From: JAGLOK01 sp963677605
GTDB lineage: Bacteria > Bacillota > Clostridia > Christensenellales > UMGS416
NCBI GenBank assembly: GCA_963677605.2
Contig: CAXXDX010000006.1
Location: 620,001-684,000, forward strand
Direction of reading: 5' to 3'
DNA: 64,000 nucleotides
In this document: positions 19,614 to 29,900 of the stretch, piece by piece
How the letters are laid out: every line of letters starts with the position of its first letter
Numbering within the stretch: the stretch's first letter is position 1
Position numbers and translations under genes: made by a program
The notes under the pieces: generated by a model
The model's input: only the letters and a program-made list of their open reading frames with translations
What the model was told of the DNA's origin: nothing
Database searches by the model: none

Positions 19614-21081
19614 GTTGAATCTCCTTTCTTTGTTTAGTTGTATTATGCATTTGTTCTACCTGTTGAACTTTCTTTTCAATCTGTGCATTTTCAGCAAGGG
19701 CATTATTACACATACGAATTTCATATCTAAAATGACGAATATGATTTGCATTTCGTGCAATAGTTTCAGTAATGTCGCTTTTTTCTTTTTCCAATTCGGA
19801 TATCTGCTCATCAGTTTTATATCCGGCAGCTTTCAATGTCTCCAATGCTTCCAGATATTCAGTATGCTCAGTTTTCATAGCAGTGTAACCTTCAAGAAAC
19901 AACTGATGCGGCTTTTCCAAAGTTCTTACAACAGTCAATGCTTTAAATATTTTTTCTTTCTTCCCAGAAATTTTCTTACTCTTCAACTGGTCTTCTTTTA
20001 GTATACCGATAGTCTGATAACACTTTGTTTTATAGTCTTCCACTTGTTCCACAGTATCGAGATTACGGTCTGTAACAAACCGATATGTTTTTGTTATCCT
20101 TTCAAATCTCAACAAGTCCTCCTTTAACACAAAAGCTGCCTTGTCAGGCAGCTCGTTCTTTTTTACTAATCCCATAAGATATAGGTAATGTGCATATAAT
20201 GCTTTTATTCCTTTTACTTCGCCCTTGGGATATAAGTTGTTTTGTTTTCGCTCAACATATTTACTGATAATACTCAGTTCAGCTTTTAGATCCTTCCCTT
20301 CAATCCGGTTTTTTATGTTCTGCCAGCTATACTCCTCTCCAAGTTTATATCCTCTTGAAAATCTCTCTTTTCCATACGGTCGGAAAGCTATATATTTCCC
20401 TTGCTTGATTTCATAACCTTTATGTTCCATTAGTACTTGAAAATTTCCAAAACTATAGGCCATCTTTACACAGTCATCAATATCGGTTCTGATAATCGTT
20501 TGCCATGAGTTGCGAATATTCTGGCGAGCCAACCATTCAATATATGTCATTGATTTTTTATTATCACCCGGTTCAATTACGGATAAACCATACTTTCTGC
20601 ACACATCATCAGATGCTTTTTTTATTCCGTCGTAAAAATCCGATTTACTGTCTCTATATTTTCCACCATCAAGATAAGATACCGAATTGACAATTATATG
20701 GTTATGTAGGTGGAGCTTATCCAGATGTGTTCCGATTACGACTTCGAACCTATTTCCGAAACTATTCCTTGCGAACTCGCAGCCGATTTTATGTGCAACT
20801 TCAGGAGTTGTTTCCCCGGGCTTAAAGGATTGTATAATATGATAGCCAAGCCGTCTGTCTTTATTATTTTTTGCTATTTTTGTTGCAATCATATCTTGAT
20901 ATGGCGTTTTGCTGCTGCAATTAATTGTTGTTTGATAAACTGTTTCTTCGCTTTCAATTTTATCTTTATTGACGGCATACTCGATACTGTTTACTAGCCC
21001 TTTGGTTTTTTCTTCGTTTAAAACATAATTCACACGGCTGTCTAATCGGCTATTAATAACAAGCTTTTTTGTAACCGCCAT
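19594..21081 (-). CDS. Relaxase (MobA/VirD2 family, MobP type)
   Basis: This nicks oriT and pilots the ICE strand into the recipient. The three-histidine metal site is visible as HLHNH at 124-128, followed by IIVNSVSYLDGGKYRDSKS, a family hallmark. The likely nucleophile is Y19 in SRVNYVLNEEKT. The 495-residue length is normal, and the C-terminal half is helical and coiled-coil rich. It starts one base inside the mobC stop and lies beside the candidate oriT, a classic mobC-relaxase arrangement. A second, unrelated relaxase gene is at 56893-57840. Confidence 0.93.
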   Translation of the reverse strand: MAVTKKLVINSRLDSRVNYVLNEEKTKGLVNSIEYAVNKDKIESEETVYQTTINCSSKTPYQDMIATKIAKNNKDRRLGYHIIQSFKPGETTPEVAHKIGCEFARNSFGNRFEVVIGTHLDKLHLHNHIIVNSVSYLDGGKYRDSKSDFYDGIKKASDDVCRKYGLSVIEPGDNKKSMTYIEWLARQNIRNSWQTIIRTDIDDCVKMAYSFGNFQVLMEHKGYEIKQGKYIAFRPYGKERFSRGYKLGEEYSWQNIKNRIEGKDLKAELSIISKYVERKQNNLYPKGEVKGIKALYAHYLYLMGLVKKNELPDKAAFVLKEDLLRFERITKTYRFVTDRNLDTVEQVEDYKTKCYQTIGILKEDQLKSKKISGKKEKIFKALTVVRTLEKPHQLFLEGYTAMKTEHTEYLEALETLKAAGYKTDEQISELEKEKSDITETIARNANHIRHFRYEIRMCNNALAENAQIEKKVQQVEQMHNTTKQRKEIQHEPNKR

Positions 21082-21389
21082 TATCTAAGCCCTTTTATCT
21101 GCTCCCAGCACTTTTCAATCATCAATACGGCTGCATCCATTTTATTAGGGTCAATATTTCCGGTTGAATTTGCATGACGGGCAATCTGATCTATGTTATT
21201 GGTCAGATCTGCTACTAAGCTATAAACCTTATAGTAATCATACGGCAATCGGGCTTTTACATCACTATCCCTAATCCGCTGACGTATGAATTCAGATTTC
21301 GTTAATCCGGATAGTTCTACCTGTCTTTCAAAGTGCTTATTTTCTTTTTCATTCAGCATAGCTTTTATCGTTATAGCTCTGGTTCTCAT
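21081..21389 (-). CDS. MobC-type relaxosome accessory protein
   Basis: This small DNA-binding protein helps the relaxase open oriT. It begins MRTRAITIKAMLNEKENKHF, a ribbon-helix-helix-like start, and ends with the conserved NNIDQIARHANSTG region of the MobC family. I chose ATG 21389 because GAAAGGA stands eight bases upstream; the frame extends to 21467, but the added residues do not look like the family. It is the first gene after the oriT-like region. Confidence 0.85.
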   Translation of the reverse strand: MRTRAITIKAMLNEKENKHFERQVELSGLTKSEFIRQRIRDSDVKARLPYDYYKVYSLVADLTNNIDQIARHANSTGNIDPNKMDAAVLMIEKCWEQIKGLR

Positions 21390-21420
21390 TACCATCATCC
21401 TTTCTAATATTCTAAGCAGC

Positions 21421-21530
21421 CTCGTTGCAACTAAGAGGGTCTCAAGGGAGTGATAACTCCTTTGCAAGAAGGCATTGTGGACAACAATGCCACGCTTGCC
21501 GCAACAAGAACCTGAATTTTCAGGTTCCCA
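21421..21530. other. Candidate oriT: nested hairpins upstream of mobC
   Basis: This untranslated stretch directly before mobC holds GGCATTGT/ACAATGCC (21471-21478 with 21484-21491, loop of five), enclosed by TTGC...GCAA. It also holds AACCTGAA/TTCAGGTT (21509-21516 with 21519-21526). Inverted repeats in this position are typical of an origin of transfer. I cannot define the nick site from the sequence. Confidence 0.55.
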
Positions 21531-21652
21531 ACCGATTGAGTTTTTTATATGTGTATTTCATGCAAACTGAGATAATAATTCGCAATGTTTTGATTATATT
21601 TAGTTTATAAATTGTAAGGGTTTTTAATCAGATTGCATGAAAAAACCGCCCT

Positions 21653-21787
21653 GTCATACACAATGGGTGCCAGCGTTTTTATCTGACGTACACTTTGGGT
21701 GACGATATTGGCAGTTAGTGGGATTTTACTTCAAAATGTGTCTGACATAGTGGATGCATTTAACTTTTTAGGCAGACACTATGGGTG
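21653..21787. repeat. Phased TGG(G/A)TG motif array, copy A
   Basis: Four copies of TGGRTG occur at 21664, 21696, 21751 and 21782. The intervals of 32, 55 and 31 bases are close to whole helical turns. The first carries GTCATAC four bases upstream and CC after. The array fills the space between the ssb stop and the oriT hairpins. A very similar array lies at 63824-63927. It may be a binding site for a relaxosome, replication or regulatory protein. Confidence 0.6.
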
Positions 21788-21795
21788 CTTATAGA

Positions 21796-22194
21796 TTATC
21801 TTTCCATACCGCGAGACTGGCTTTGAGTATTTCTGGCATTATTCCTTCTGGAATTGCCCAATACTTCATCGAATACCGATTGACTATCTTGCTGCTTTAT
21901 TTTATTCAAGAACTGTACTTCACTAGCATTAATACTAAGTGTTCCCTGCAAATTGCCTTTCCGATCGAGATATGCTTCAGCCTTCACTCTTCCTTCAACA
22001 CAGATCTGCGAGCCCTTTTGCAAATAATCCCTGCAGGATTCTGCTTGTTTGCCGAATGCTGAAACTTTTACAAACTCCGTATCATCCTTATTAAACGGAT
22101 TGTTGATAGCAATACTAAAATTACAATATTTCGTATCTCCTTTCTCGCCGTATTTTGGTTCAGTTGTAAGGTTCCCGATTTCTTTTACTTTCAT
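21796..22194 (-). CDS. ssb: Single-stranded DNA-binding protein (SSB)
   Basis: This OB-fold protein binds ssDNA during transfer and replication. It begins MKVKEIGNLTTEPKYGEKGD and continues NFSIAINNPF, FVKVSAFGKQAE and GSQICVEGRVKAEAYLDRKG, a clear SSB core in the usual order. At 132 residues it is slightly short, and no acidic DDxPF-type C-terminal tip is seen; the end is SQSRGMER. Mobile-element SSBs often lack the standard tip. It is the gene next to the oriT-like region. Confidence 0.88.
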   Translation of the reverse strand: MKVKEIGNLTTEPKYGEKGDTKYCNFSIAINNPFNKDDTEFVKVSAFGKQAESCRDYLQKGSQICVEGRVKAEAYLDRKGNLQGTLSINASEVQFLNKIKQQDSQSVFDEVLGNSRRNNARNTQSQSRGMER

Positions 22195-22244
22195 TGTGAC
22201 ACTCCTTAATTATTATTTTAAATAACCCTATCAATTGATAAGGC

Positions 22245-22667
22245 TTATTTGCAGCAATAGTTGTATTTCCAGTTAAGATATTCTTCCTTTTCCGTCTCTT
22301 TGAATTCAAGTTTGTTTTTCATGTTATACCACCTCAACAGATGCTTGGTTATCTCTGTATTGAACATTAAACAAGGTTTGCCATTTACCAAGGTTATGGA
22401 TATCCCATGTGTATCGTCAATATCAAATAAAGCAAATATAACATCTTCAGTAGAGCCAATTGAATGGTCACATAGGTATTGTGGATTTATGCTTAGTGTT
22501 TCTGATATATCTTCCCGAATTTCTTTTTTGGGTATACGAGCTCCTGATTCATATTGTGCAATACGTACATCTGCTGATTGCTTTGGAAATCCGCTCCTTA
22601 AACCAAGTTCTTTTTGTGTTATGCCACGTAACTTGCGTATTCTTTTAATTTTTTCTCCAATTTTCAT
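22245..22667 (-). CDS. XRE-family HTH regulator
   Basis: This 140-residue protein has an N-terminal HTH (KIKRIRKLRGITQKELGLRS, then GARIPKKEI) that matches the XRE/Cro family. The C-terminal part is unassigned. I chose ATG 22667 because it has AAGGAAGGTG before it and starts MKIGEKIKRI. Proteins of this kind usually repress transfer genes of an ICE, and this one sits among DNA-processing genes. The operator is not identified. Confidence 0.8.
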   Translation of the reverse strand: MKIGEKIKRIRKLRGITQKELGLRSGFPKQSADVRIAQYESGARIPKKEIREDISETLSINPQYLCDHSIGSTEDVIFALFDIDDTHGISITLVNGKPCLMFNTEITKHLLRWYNMKNKLEFKETEKEEYLNWKYNYCCK

Positions 22668-22687
22668 TTTTGCACCTTCCTTTATAA

Positions 22688-23626
22688 TCATCTGCGATTT
22701 CCATTATTCATAATTACAACTTCATTCCAATCCTTTCCTTTATCAGGAGAGCATGAAGTAGCTTCGTATCCTAGTTCTTGCAATCTGTTCAAAATAATCA
22801 AGCCTGCTCTTACTCCTATTTCATCATTATCAAAAGCAAGTTGAACCATTTCAATTTCAATATAATCTTTAAGAAACTGTTCTAAAGCTTTCGGTAAGTC
22901 TCCTTTATCAGCGTGCCTTTTTGGTAAATAGGCTCCGCCAACAGATAAATAATAAACATCACCAATCTTCTTCCTCAAAGTAGCAATAGAGAGCGCATCA
23001 ATCGCACTCTCTGTCACAATCAATTTATCACTTTTCTCTATTGCTTGCACACTGAAACTATATCGCTTGTCGCTCCCAGCAACTTCTCCTTTGAATGAAT
23101 TCGACATGTGCTTCCACGTCCCACGGAGCGCAGCATATCGGGCAATGCCTTCACTATCATAACCAACAAATACAACGTTATGATAATCTGAACATTCATA
23201 CAGCAATTTATTATCAATACAATAATCGATTATGAAGTCGCTGATTTTACGCATCCGTAGATACTCAACAACTCTGTCATTATTCTTATAAGCTGCCGGC
23301 AATATAAACTTATGCTTTTTGCTATCCACTTTTTTTATCGGAGGGCTTTGACTTTGCTGGATAGGCATATTACAGCACAAATGCAATACCGCATCAACAA
23401 AATCCATCCTTTTCACCTTTATTAAATACTGTAATGCCGTCTTTCCGCCGATTCCTCTTGAAAACCAGTGCCACAAACCATTCTCTGAAATAGTCAAGCT
23501 GTCATGCTCTCTTGTACAATAATCATTGCCTTTCCTGACAAGGTCATGCGGCTCATAAAGCCGCATGTATGTCAGCAGATCAAGTTGTTTAGCATACTCA
23601 ATCTGTTCTTTTGTTACTCGTGCCAT
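22688..23626 (-). CDS. DUF3991/TOPRIM primase-like protein
   Basis: This is a 312-residue protein. The N-terminus (ARVTKEQIEYAKQLDLLTYM, then GNDYCTREHDSLTISENGLW) matches the DUF3991 type; the C-terminal half has a TOPRIM-like core with KLIVTESAIDALS and LAFDNDEIG. In ICEs these proteins are thought to prime or process DNA after transfer, but catalytic activity has not been shown for most. It lies between the helicase and the HTH gene and is probably part of the same transcript. Confidence 0.8.
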   Translation of the reverse strand: MARVTKEQIEYAKQLDLLTYMRLYEPHDLVRKGNDYCTREHDSLTISENGLWHWFSRGIGGKTALQYLIKVKRMDFVDAVLHLCCNMPIQQSQSPPIKKVDSKKHKFILPAAYKNNDRVVEYLRMRKISDFIIDYCIDNKLLYECSDYHNVVFVGYDSEGIARYAALRGTWKHMSNSFKGEVAGSDKRYSFSVQAIEKSDKLIVTESAIDALSIATLRKKIGDVYYLSVGGAYLPKRHADKGDLPKALEQFLKDYIEIEMVQLAFDNDEIGVRAGLIILNRLQELGYEATSCSPDKGKDWNEVVIMNNGNRR

Positions 23627-23630
23627 CGAA

Positions 23631-26600
23631 TTACCTCTCTAATCCAAATGTGTTTATGGATTTTTCCTCAGGAGTATCATCTTCATCACCTATATCCTGA
23701 GTTTCTTCCTTTTGATCCATAGCAAGTTCATGGTTGAGCTCATCCAATCGTACTAGCTTCTGCTTAAGTTCAAACTCTTGGTTAAATGGCTTTTTCACCT
23801 CCTGCTTTGCAACTTCTAGCTGTTTTTCCGTACTGCTCAGCTCGTCAACCTTATGCTCCAATAAATCTGGCAAATTCTTAATCAAATTGTCAATACGTTG
23901 TATGTTGCCATGTACGTCACTGCCCATTTCAATTCTATGGCGAATGCTGCCTTGAAGTTCGATATACGGTTGTTTGAATAAATCATCACGCTGAAGCAGA
24001 ATCTCAAATCCTTTGTAATGTCCGAAAGTGTGAGGTTCCTGATCCTTAATTGTTTTTATGCTACTCAGAAGCAGCTCTCCGGCATCCTTTTTCTCTGTAT
24101 GCGTTTTACCGCCTATAGTCATTACAAACTCGGCATCTTCGTATTGCCTTGATGTTTGTATATCTGCTTTTAAACCATTAATGCGCTGATTTATAGCACT
24201 GATTCTTCTAGGCAATGTCGTGGATATCTGCGTTTCGTACCGATACTTCTGATTACGGTACTCGCTCTTAAGTAGCTTTAATCTGCTAACTTCCACATCC
24301 AGCTCCATGCGCTCCTTTATAAGAGGATTCCCTGTAGCCAGTGCCTTTACCTCTGCATAAGAAAGCGCCGCTTCATCTAAGTCAGCAGCGCTTCTTACCG
24401 GGGCTTTGCTTGTCATAATCTGTCCGATAAATCGTTGTTTCTGTTCAATCAGCTGGTAACTGTACGCATCAAATGTTTGCTCTGTCACATACCTGTATAT
24501 CTCAACCTCCTCGTTCATATTGCCCTGTCGTAAAATTCTACCGTTCCGTTGCTCCAAATCTGAGGGGCGCCACGGACAATCGCAGTGGTGAATCGCAACC
24601 AATCGTGATTGCACGTTTGTACCTGCACCCATCATTTGAGTCGAACCTATTAGGATTCTAACTTCACCGCTTCTGACTTTTGCAAAAAGGCTGGCCTTCT
24701 GTTTTTCATTCTTTGCGTCATGGATAAACGCAATCTCATTTTCCGGTATGCCTTGTTCAATCCATTTCTGCTTTAAGTCCGCATAAATACTAAACTCACC
24801 ATTGCCTTTGGGCGTAGAAAGGTCACAGAAAACCAACTGTGTCAGCTTGTCATTCTTTGTTCTCTCCCAAATATTAAGCACGTTATGCATTATACTGTTG
24901 ATTTTGCTTTTTTCTTCATCAGGCAGCAATGGATTGGCTAGACGCTGATCAAGCGCAATACGCCGCCCGTCATTTGTAATGGTCAGCATGTTATCCTCTG
25001 TCGGCTCCACATCACCATTCCTTACTGCATCGGCCCGTTCACCAAGTTCCATTATCATAGTCCGCTGTATTTCCGTAGGCTGTACAGATACATTTATAAC
25101 TTCACCGGTCTTCAGCTTTGGCATCGGTAAATCCAGCATATCGTTTGTTTGGACATCAGCTACGTTTTTGAACATACTCATCAGTTCCGGAAGATTAAAA
25201 AACTTTGAAAACCTTGTCTTCATCCTGAACCTGTTGCCTTCAGGCGAAAGTTCATAAGCTGTCTGTGTTTCACCGAATACGGATGCCCAGCAGTCAAAAT
25301 GATGTAATCCTCGTTTCCTTAGCTCATGCATCTGTAAATACCGCTGTACCGTATACATTTCGGTCATGGAATTCGAAATTGGAGTACCGCTGGCAAAAGT
25401 AACGCCACGCCCTCCGGTCAATTCATCGATATACTGGCATTTCATAAACATATCAGTTGCTTTTTGTGCCTGCGTCTGTGAAACTCCAGCTACATTACGC
25501 ATTTTAGTTACTAGAAAGAGATTCTTGAAATTCTGGCTCTCATCAACAAAGAGCCGGTCGATACCCAGCTCTTCAAACTCAATTACATCATCTTTTCTTT
25601 CTTGACTGTTCAGTTTAGCTAATCTAGCTTCCAAGCTCTTCTTAGTTTTTTCCATCTGTTTCACGTTATATCGTAGTCCTGTTCTACCACTTTGCTCCTG
25701 AATCGCAAACGCTATTTCATCAATCTGCTGCTCCAGCATTCGGATTAGCCTTTCATTGGACAAAGGCACTTTCTCAAACTGTGTATGCCCTAAGATAACG
25801 ATATCATAATCACCAGTCGCTATCCTTGAGCAGAACTTTTTTCGGTTTTTTGTTTGGAAATCCTTCTTTGTCGCCACGAGCACATTTGCGGACGGATATA
25901 GTCTCAACGCTTCAGCTGCCAGCTGTTCTGTTAAATGATTTGGTACTGTGAAAAGGTTCTTGTTTGATAAACCTAACCGCTTACTTTCCATCGCCGCTGC
26001 AATCATTGCAAAGCTCTTTCCGGCTCCAACTACATGCGCAAGCAAAGTGTTGCCGCCGTAAAGCTGTCTGGCTACTGCGTTCTTCTGGTGTTCCCTCAGT
26101 TCAATCTCAGGATTCATCCCTATAAACTCTATGTGCGAACCGTCATATTCACGGGGACGGATATTATTAAACTGTTCATTATACATTTTAACCAAAGCAT
26201 TGCGCCTGGTCTCATCTTTGAAAATCCAATCTTTGAATGTTTCCTGCAACAATGTCTGTTTCTGTGTCGCCAGCATCGTTTCCTTTTTATTCAACACATA
26301 TGTCACTGTTCCATCCGGCAGCTCATTTCTGTCAGTAATCCGTATGCTTTTCTGGTTCAGTGTTTCTTCTATAATCCAATAAGCGCTCATACGGTCTGTG
26401 CCATATTTCTGAGTTGCGTTCACACTGATGTCAGCTGATTTTCTGCTGATGTTCCAAGAGCCTGTATGCTCAGAGTAATGAACATCGATATCATATTGCA
26501 TGTATCTTGGTGTATCCAGTGTCTCAAACATGAAGTCTTCGATATATCTTGTCGGTATCCATACTGTTCCAAGCTTTACATCAATATCACTGGCTTCCAA

Positions 26601-26978
26601 GTCTTTTGGCTGCACCTGCTGCAACGCAATAACATGATGCGCATAATCCGGATTGTTTTTCGCAATTATTTCTGCTGTTTTCAGCTTTGCACGGACATCG
26701 CCGGATAAATACTCATCCGCTGTCTGCCATCCTTCATAAATATTATCCTGGTCTGAAATATGGGCTTTGAATATGATTCCTTTCAAGTCTTCTATAATCA
26801 TATCCGTTTCCTTATTTGTCAGAGAGCATATGTACCCTAAATCTACTTTTCCTTTTCGGGCAAGCGACACTGCCAACGCTTCACTGGCAGTATCCACATG
26901 TCTGATTTCCCTATACGGACGAATGGGTTTGCTTGGTGAAAATATCCGCCTTGCGCCTAAACTCGCCTTCATCATCAA
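23631..26978 (-). CDS. SNF2/DEAD-type helicase half of large ICE protein (frame-shifted)
   Basis: This is the helicase part of the giant DNA methylase-helicase typical of CD1107/Tn1549-like ICEs. I see an ATP-binding loop HVVGAGKSF, an acidic motif FVDESQNFKN, and a C-terminal helicase motif RNGRILRQGN. The first 28 or so residues (from MMMKASLGARRIF) are the same DNA read in another frame and are not real. The true reading enters at PIRPYREIRHVDTASEALAV. One extra C in the run near 26930 breaks the frame from the upstream gene, which should be fused to it. The C-terminus is helical and Glu-rich. Confidence 0.85.
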   Translation of the reverse strand: MMMKASLGARRIFSPSKPIRPYREIRHVDTASEALAVSLARKGKVDLGYICSLTNKETDMIIEDLKGIIFKAHISDQDNIYEGWQTADEYLSGDVRAKLKTAEIIAKNNPDYAHHVIALQQVQPKDLEASDIDVKLGTVWIPTRYIEDFMFETLDTPRYMQYDIDVHYSEHTGSWNISRKSADISVNATQKYGTDRMSAYWIIEETLNQKSIRITDRNELPDGTVTYVLNKKETMLATQKQTLLQETFKDWIFKDETRRNALVKMYNEQFNNIRPREYDGSHIEFIGMNPEIELREHQKNAVARQLYGGNTLLAHVVGAGKSFAMIAAAMESKRLGLSNKNLFTVPNHLTEQLAAEALRLYPSANVLVATKKDFQTKNRKKFCSRIATGDYDIVILGHTQFEKVPLSNERLIRMLEQQIDEIAFAIQEQSGRTGLRYNVKQMEKTKKSLEARLAKLNSQERKDDVIEFEELGIDRLFVDESQNFKNLFLVTKMRNVAGVSQTQAQKATDMFMKCQYIDELTGGRGVTFASGTPISNSMTEMYTVQRYLQMHELRKRGLHHFDCWASVFGETQTAYELSPEGNRFRMKTRFSKFFNLPELMSMFKNVADVQTNDMLDLPMPKLKTGEVINVSVQPTEIQRTMIMELGERADAVRNGDVEPTEDNMLTITNDGRRIALDQRLANPLLPDEEKSKINSIMHNVLNIWERTKNDKLTQLVFCDLSTPKGNGEFSIYADLKQKWIEQGIPENEIAFIHDAKNEKQKASLFAKVRSGEVRILIGSTQMMGAGTNVQSRLVAIHHCDCPWRPSDLEQRNGRILRQGNMNEEVEIYRYVTEQTFDAYSYQLIEQKQRFIGQIMTSKAPVRSAADLDEAALSYAEVKALATGNPLIKERMELDVEVSRLKLLKSEYRNQKYRYETQISTTLPRRISAINQRINGLKADIQTSRQYEDAEFVMTIGGKTHTEKKDAGELLLSSIKTIKDQEPHTFGHYKGFEILLQRDDLFKQPYIELQGSIRHRIEMGSDVHGNIQRIDNLIKNLPDLLEHKVDELSSTEKQLEVAKQEVKKPFNQEFELKQKLVRLDELNHELAMDQKEETQDIGDEDDTPEEKSINTFGLER

Positions 26979-29900
26979 GTATTTCTAGAGAGCACAGCAG
27001 GTAATACGAGCTGTCTTCGCTCATCGCCATATAATTAGCACGGGTGTTAATTCTGCCGGATTCCTGAGTAAAAGTGTCATAACTGTCGTTAAGTCTCTGC
27101 TGCAATCGTCTGATGGCAAACTCTGCTTCACCGTTCATTTGAGCATCTATTAAATCATTTAGGACGCTTCTCATAATAATCATGCCTTTGATCCTATTTT
27201 TTGCTGTTGCATTAGTATCTACCAGGTTCATGCGTGAGTTTTCACGGTAATATACGTCATCGTCTCTGATGCAATAGCTAAAGTTTTTTACATTCGGATC
27301 AGCAGGAATCGACGTATCTTCAAACTCCGGCTCATCAACCATGTACTCGTTTTCTTCGATTTCTGCTTTTATATTACTTATCGCTTCTTCCAAATGCTCT
27401 GAAAGCACTGCACCTTCATACGGTTCACATGCGGTTTCATTCTCATTGCCGTACATGCCGATGCCTTGCGTCATCTTGCCCAGCATCATATGCGGATTAT
27501 CAGAAAAATACTGATTTACTGAGATACCGTCTTCGGTCTGTCCAAGATGTACCCAATCAGGTTCAATATCGATTAAGTTTTCTCTTTTTTTCAAAAAGAT
27601 AATATCCGACGTTACTTGTGTTCCGGCGTTTGCCTGGAACGCATTGTTTGGCAGACGGATTGCCCCGATAAGCTCCGCTCTCTGTGCAATATATTTTCTG
27701 ACAGTAGGATTTGTCTTATCCAGTGTACCTTTTGATGTGATAAAGGCTATAATACCGCCGGGACGCACTTTATCGATTGTCTTGCAGAAGAAATAGTCAT
27801 GGATCATGAAATTAAGCTTGTCGTATCTTCTGTCTGCAACCTTATATGCACCAAACGGTACATTGCCGATTGCTACATCAAAGAAATTGTCCTGATATGC
27901 GGTATTTTCAAATCCCATCACATCCACATTCGCTCTTTGATAAAGCTGCTGTGCCATTCTGCCAGTGATACTGTCTAGTTCAACACCGTATAACTTAGAT
28001 TCGCTCATAGATACAGGTAGCAATCCAAAGAAATTACCAACACCCATTGCGGGTTCAAGAATATTACCGCCGTTAAAGCCCATGTTTTCCAAAGCTTTAT
28101 ACATTGCCTTTATAACAACGGGAGAAGTATAGTGAGCATTCAACGTGGATGCTCTTGCCTGTTTGTATTCATCTTCACTCAGCAAAACTTTCAGCTCTGC
28201 ATACTCGCTGCTCCAGCTGGAATTGTCCTCATCAAAGGCAATCGCTAGACCGCCCCAACCTACATACTGAGAAAGAATTACCTGTTCGTCTGTTTTTGCA
28301 AGTCTGTCTTCCGATTCAATGGTTTTTAGCAATTTGATAGCTTCGATGTTCCGTTTATACTTTTCTTTAGCGCCACCGACACCGAGATTATCGTCTGTAA
28401 TGTGGAAATTTATCTTTTTCTGTTCTGTTGGTTGTAATGTGTTTTCTTCTTTTTTCAGCCTGTCAAAAAAGCCGTCCTGCTCCAACTCATTCTCGAATTG
28501 ATCAAGATACTCTTTCCGGAAGATCGGGAATCCGGTTCCTTCTGCGAATGTAATATCCCTAAGTTCAATCTTATTGTTTAATGCATCAAGGCTCTCAACA
28601 GAATAAGTCCGGTTTTCAAGTGATACTGTCATACCTTCATATAATCTGGTTTCCGGTGCTTCTTCCTTTTCTAAGTACTCGCCTGCATTAACCAGATTAA
28701 TGATACCGTCCGTCATTTCACTCCATGTATAGTGAAGCTTATCATTATCCAAACCGTTTATAAATACATCCAATCCGCTTTCATCTACATGCCACTTGAT
28801 TGTTTCTTCATTGAAGTGAACCTCGCTCCAGAAATCGCCATAAATGTTTTTAAGGTCATCAATAAGCAGTTCAATAGAAGAAGCGTCATTTATAAGCTCA
28901 TAAATTTTCTGTTTCCCAGTCTTTGAAACATTCCCTTGTTTGAGGATTTCTTTGAATAGCGGCTGATAAGTACCATCATCCAGCAAAAGAGAGCCTGATT
29001 TATTATCTTGTTCAACAAGTTGTGTATTTTTTTCTGCAATAGCAGTTGCAGGTTCTTCAATCCGCTTGTTTTCCAGCTCCGCCATACTAATGATGTCATG
29101 AGGTATATCAAATCCGTATTCTTTTCCGCTGTCATCAAAAACAATAGGCAGTTCAGAAATTTCTTCATCAAAATAGCGTGCTTCTTTCAAAACGTGTCCT
29201 TGAAACTCGATATTTTTTAACCAAGTTGATAGGAAGGATGTTAGTTCACGGCTAAGTCTGGGTATCCATTTGCCGTCATCCGTATACACTTCCTGATAAA
29301 CACCTACATAATCATTTTGATAGGTGGCTGGCATGACTGTTTTCACTTCATTATCTACGATGAGCGTCATGTCCGGGTCAGCCATCAGGTCTCCGTTTTG
29401 CTCCCTGTAATGTGCAATGGCTATTCTGTCTTCTGAAATCCATTCAACTGACAAATCCATGAATCCATCGGCTTTCAGTTTTGCATAGCGATACCTTTTA
29501 TTCATGATATGGGGTACAAGCTCTACCAGTCGTGCATAATTCATTTCTGGCTGCGTTCTGCGTTTACGATCCGTATTTTCCGGCAAAGAAAAAGGAGCGT
29601 TTTCCGCTCCTATCATTTCTATATCCTGTTGTCCCGCCTTTTCAATCTTAGGTTTAGTCAGCGGCTTTTCATTCGGATATCTTTGCTCAAAATACCTGCC
29701 ATTTTCTATAAGTTCGCCGATACGTTTTGCTGCTCTAGACCATGTCAGGCTAATAGAGGGATTTTTGTATCCGTTGTTATGTATCTCTATACCTTTAGCA
29801 TTATGGTCATGAAACCCATGCCTGTCTCCTGTGAATATAAATGAGCCACCACCGACACCATATTCATTTTTCAAAAAGTCGGCTTTTTCTTTGCTGGTAT

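Noticed and set aside
26911..26978. Programmed -1 ribosomal frameshift
   Set aside because: The needed shift is +1 and no X-XXY-YYZ heptamer or downstream pseudoknot is visible; an indel is simpler.
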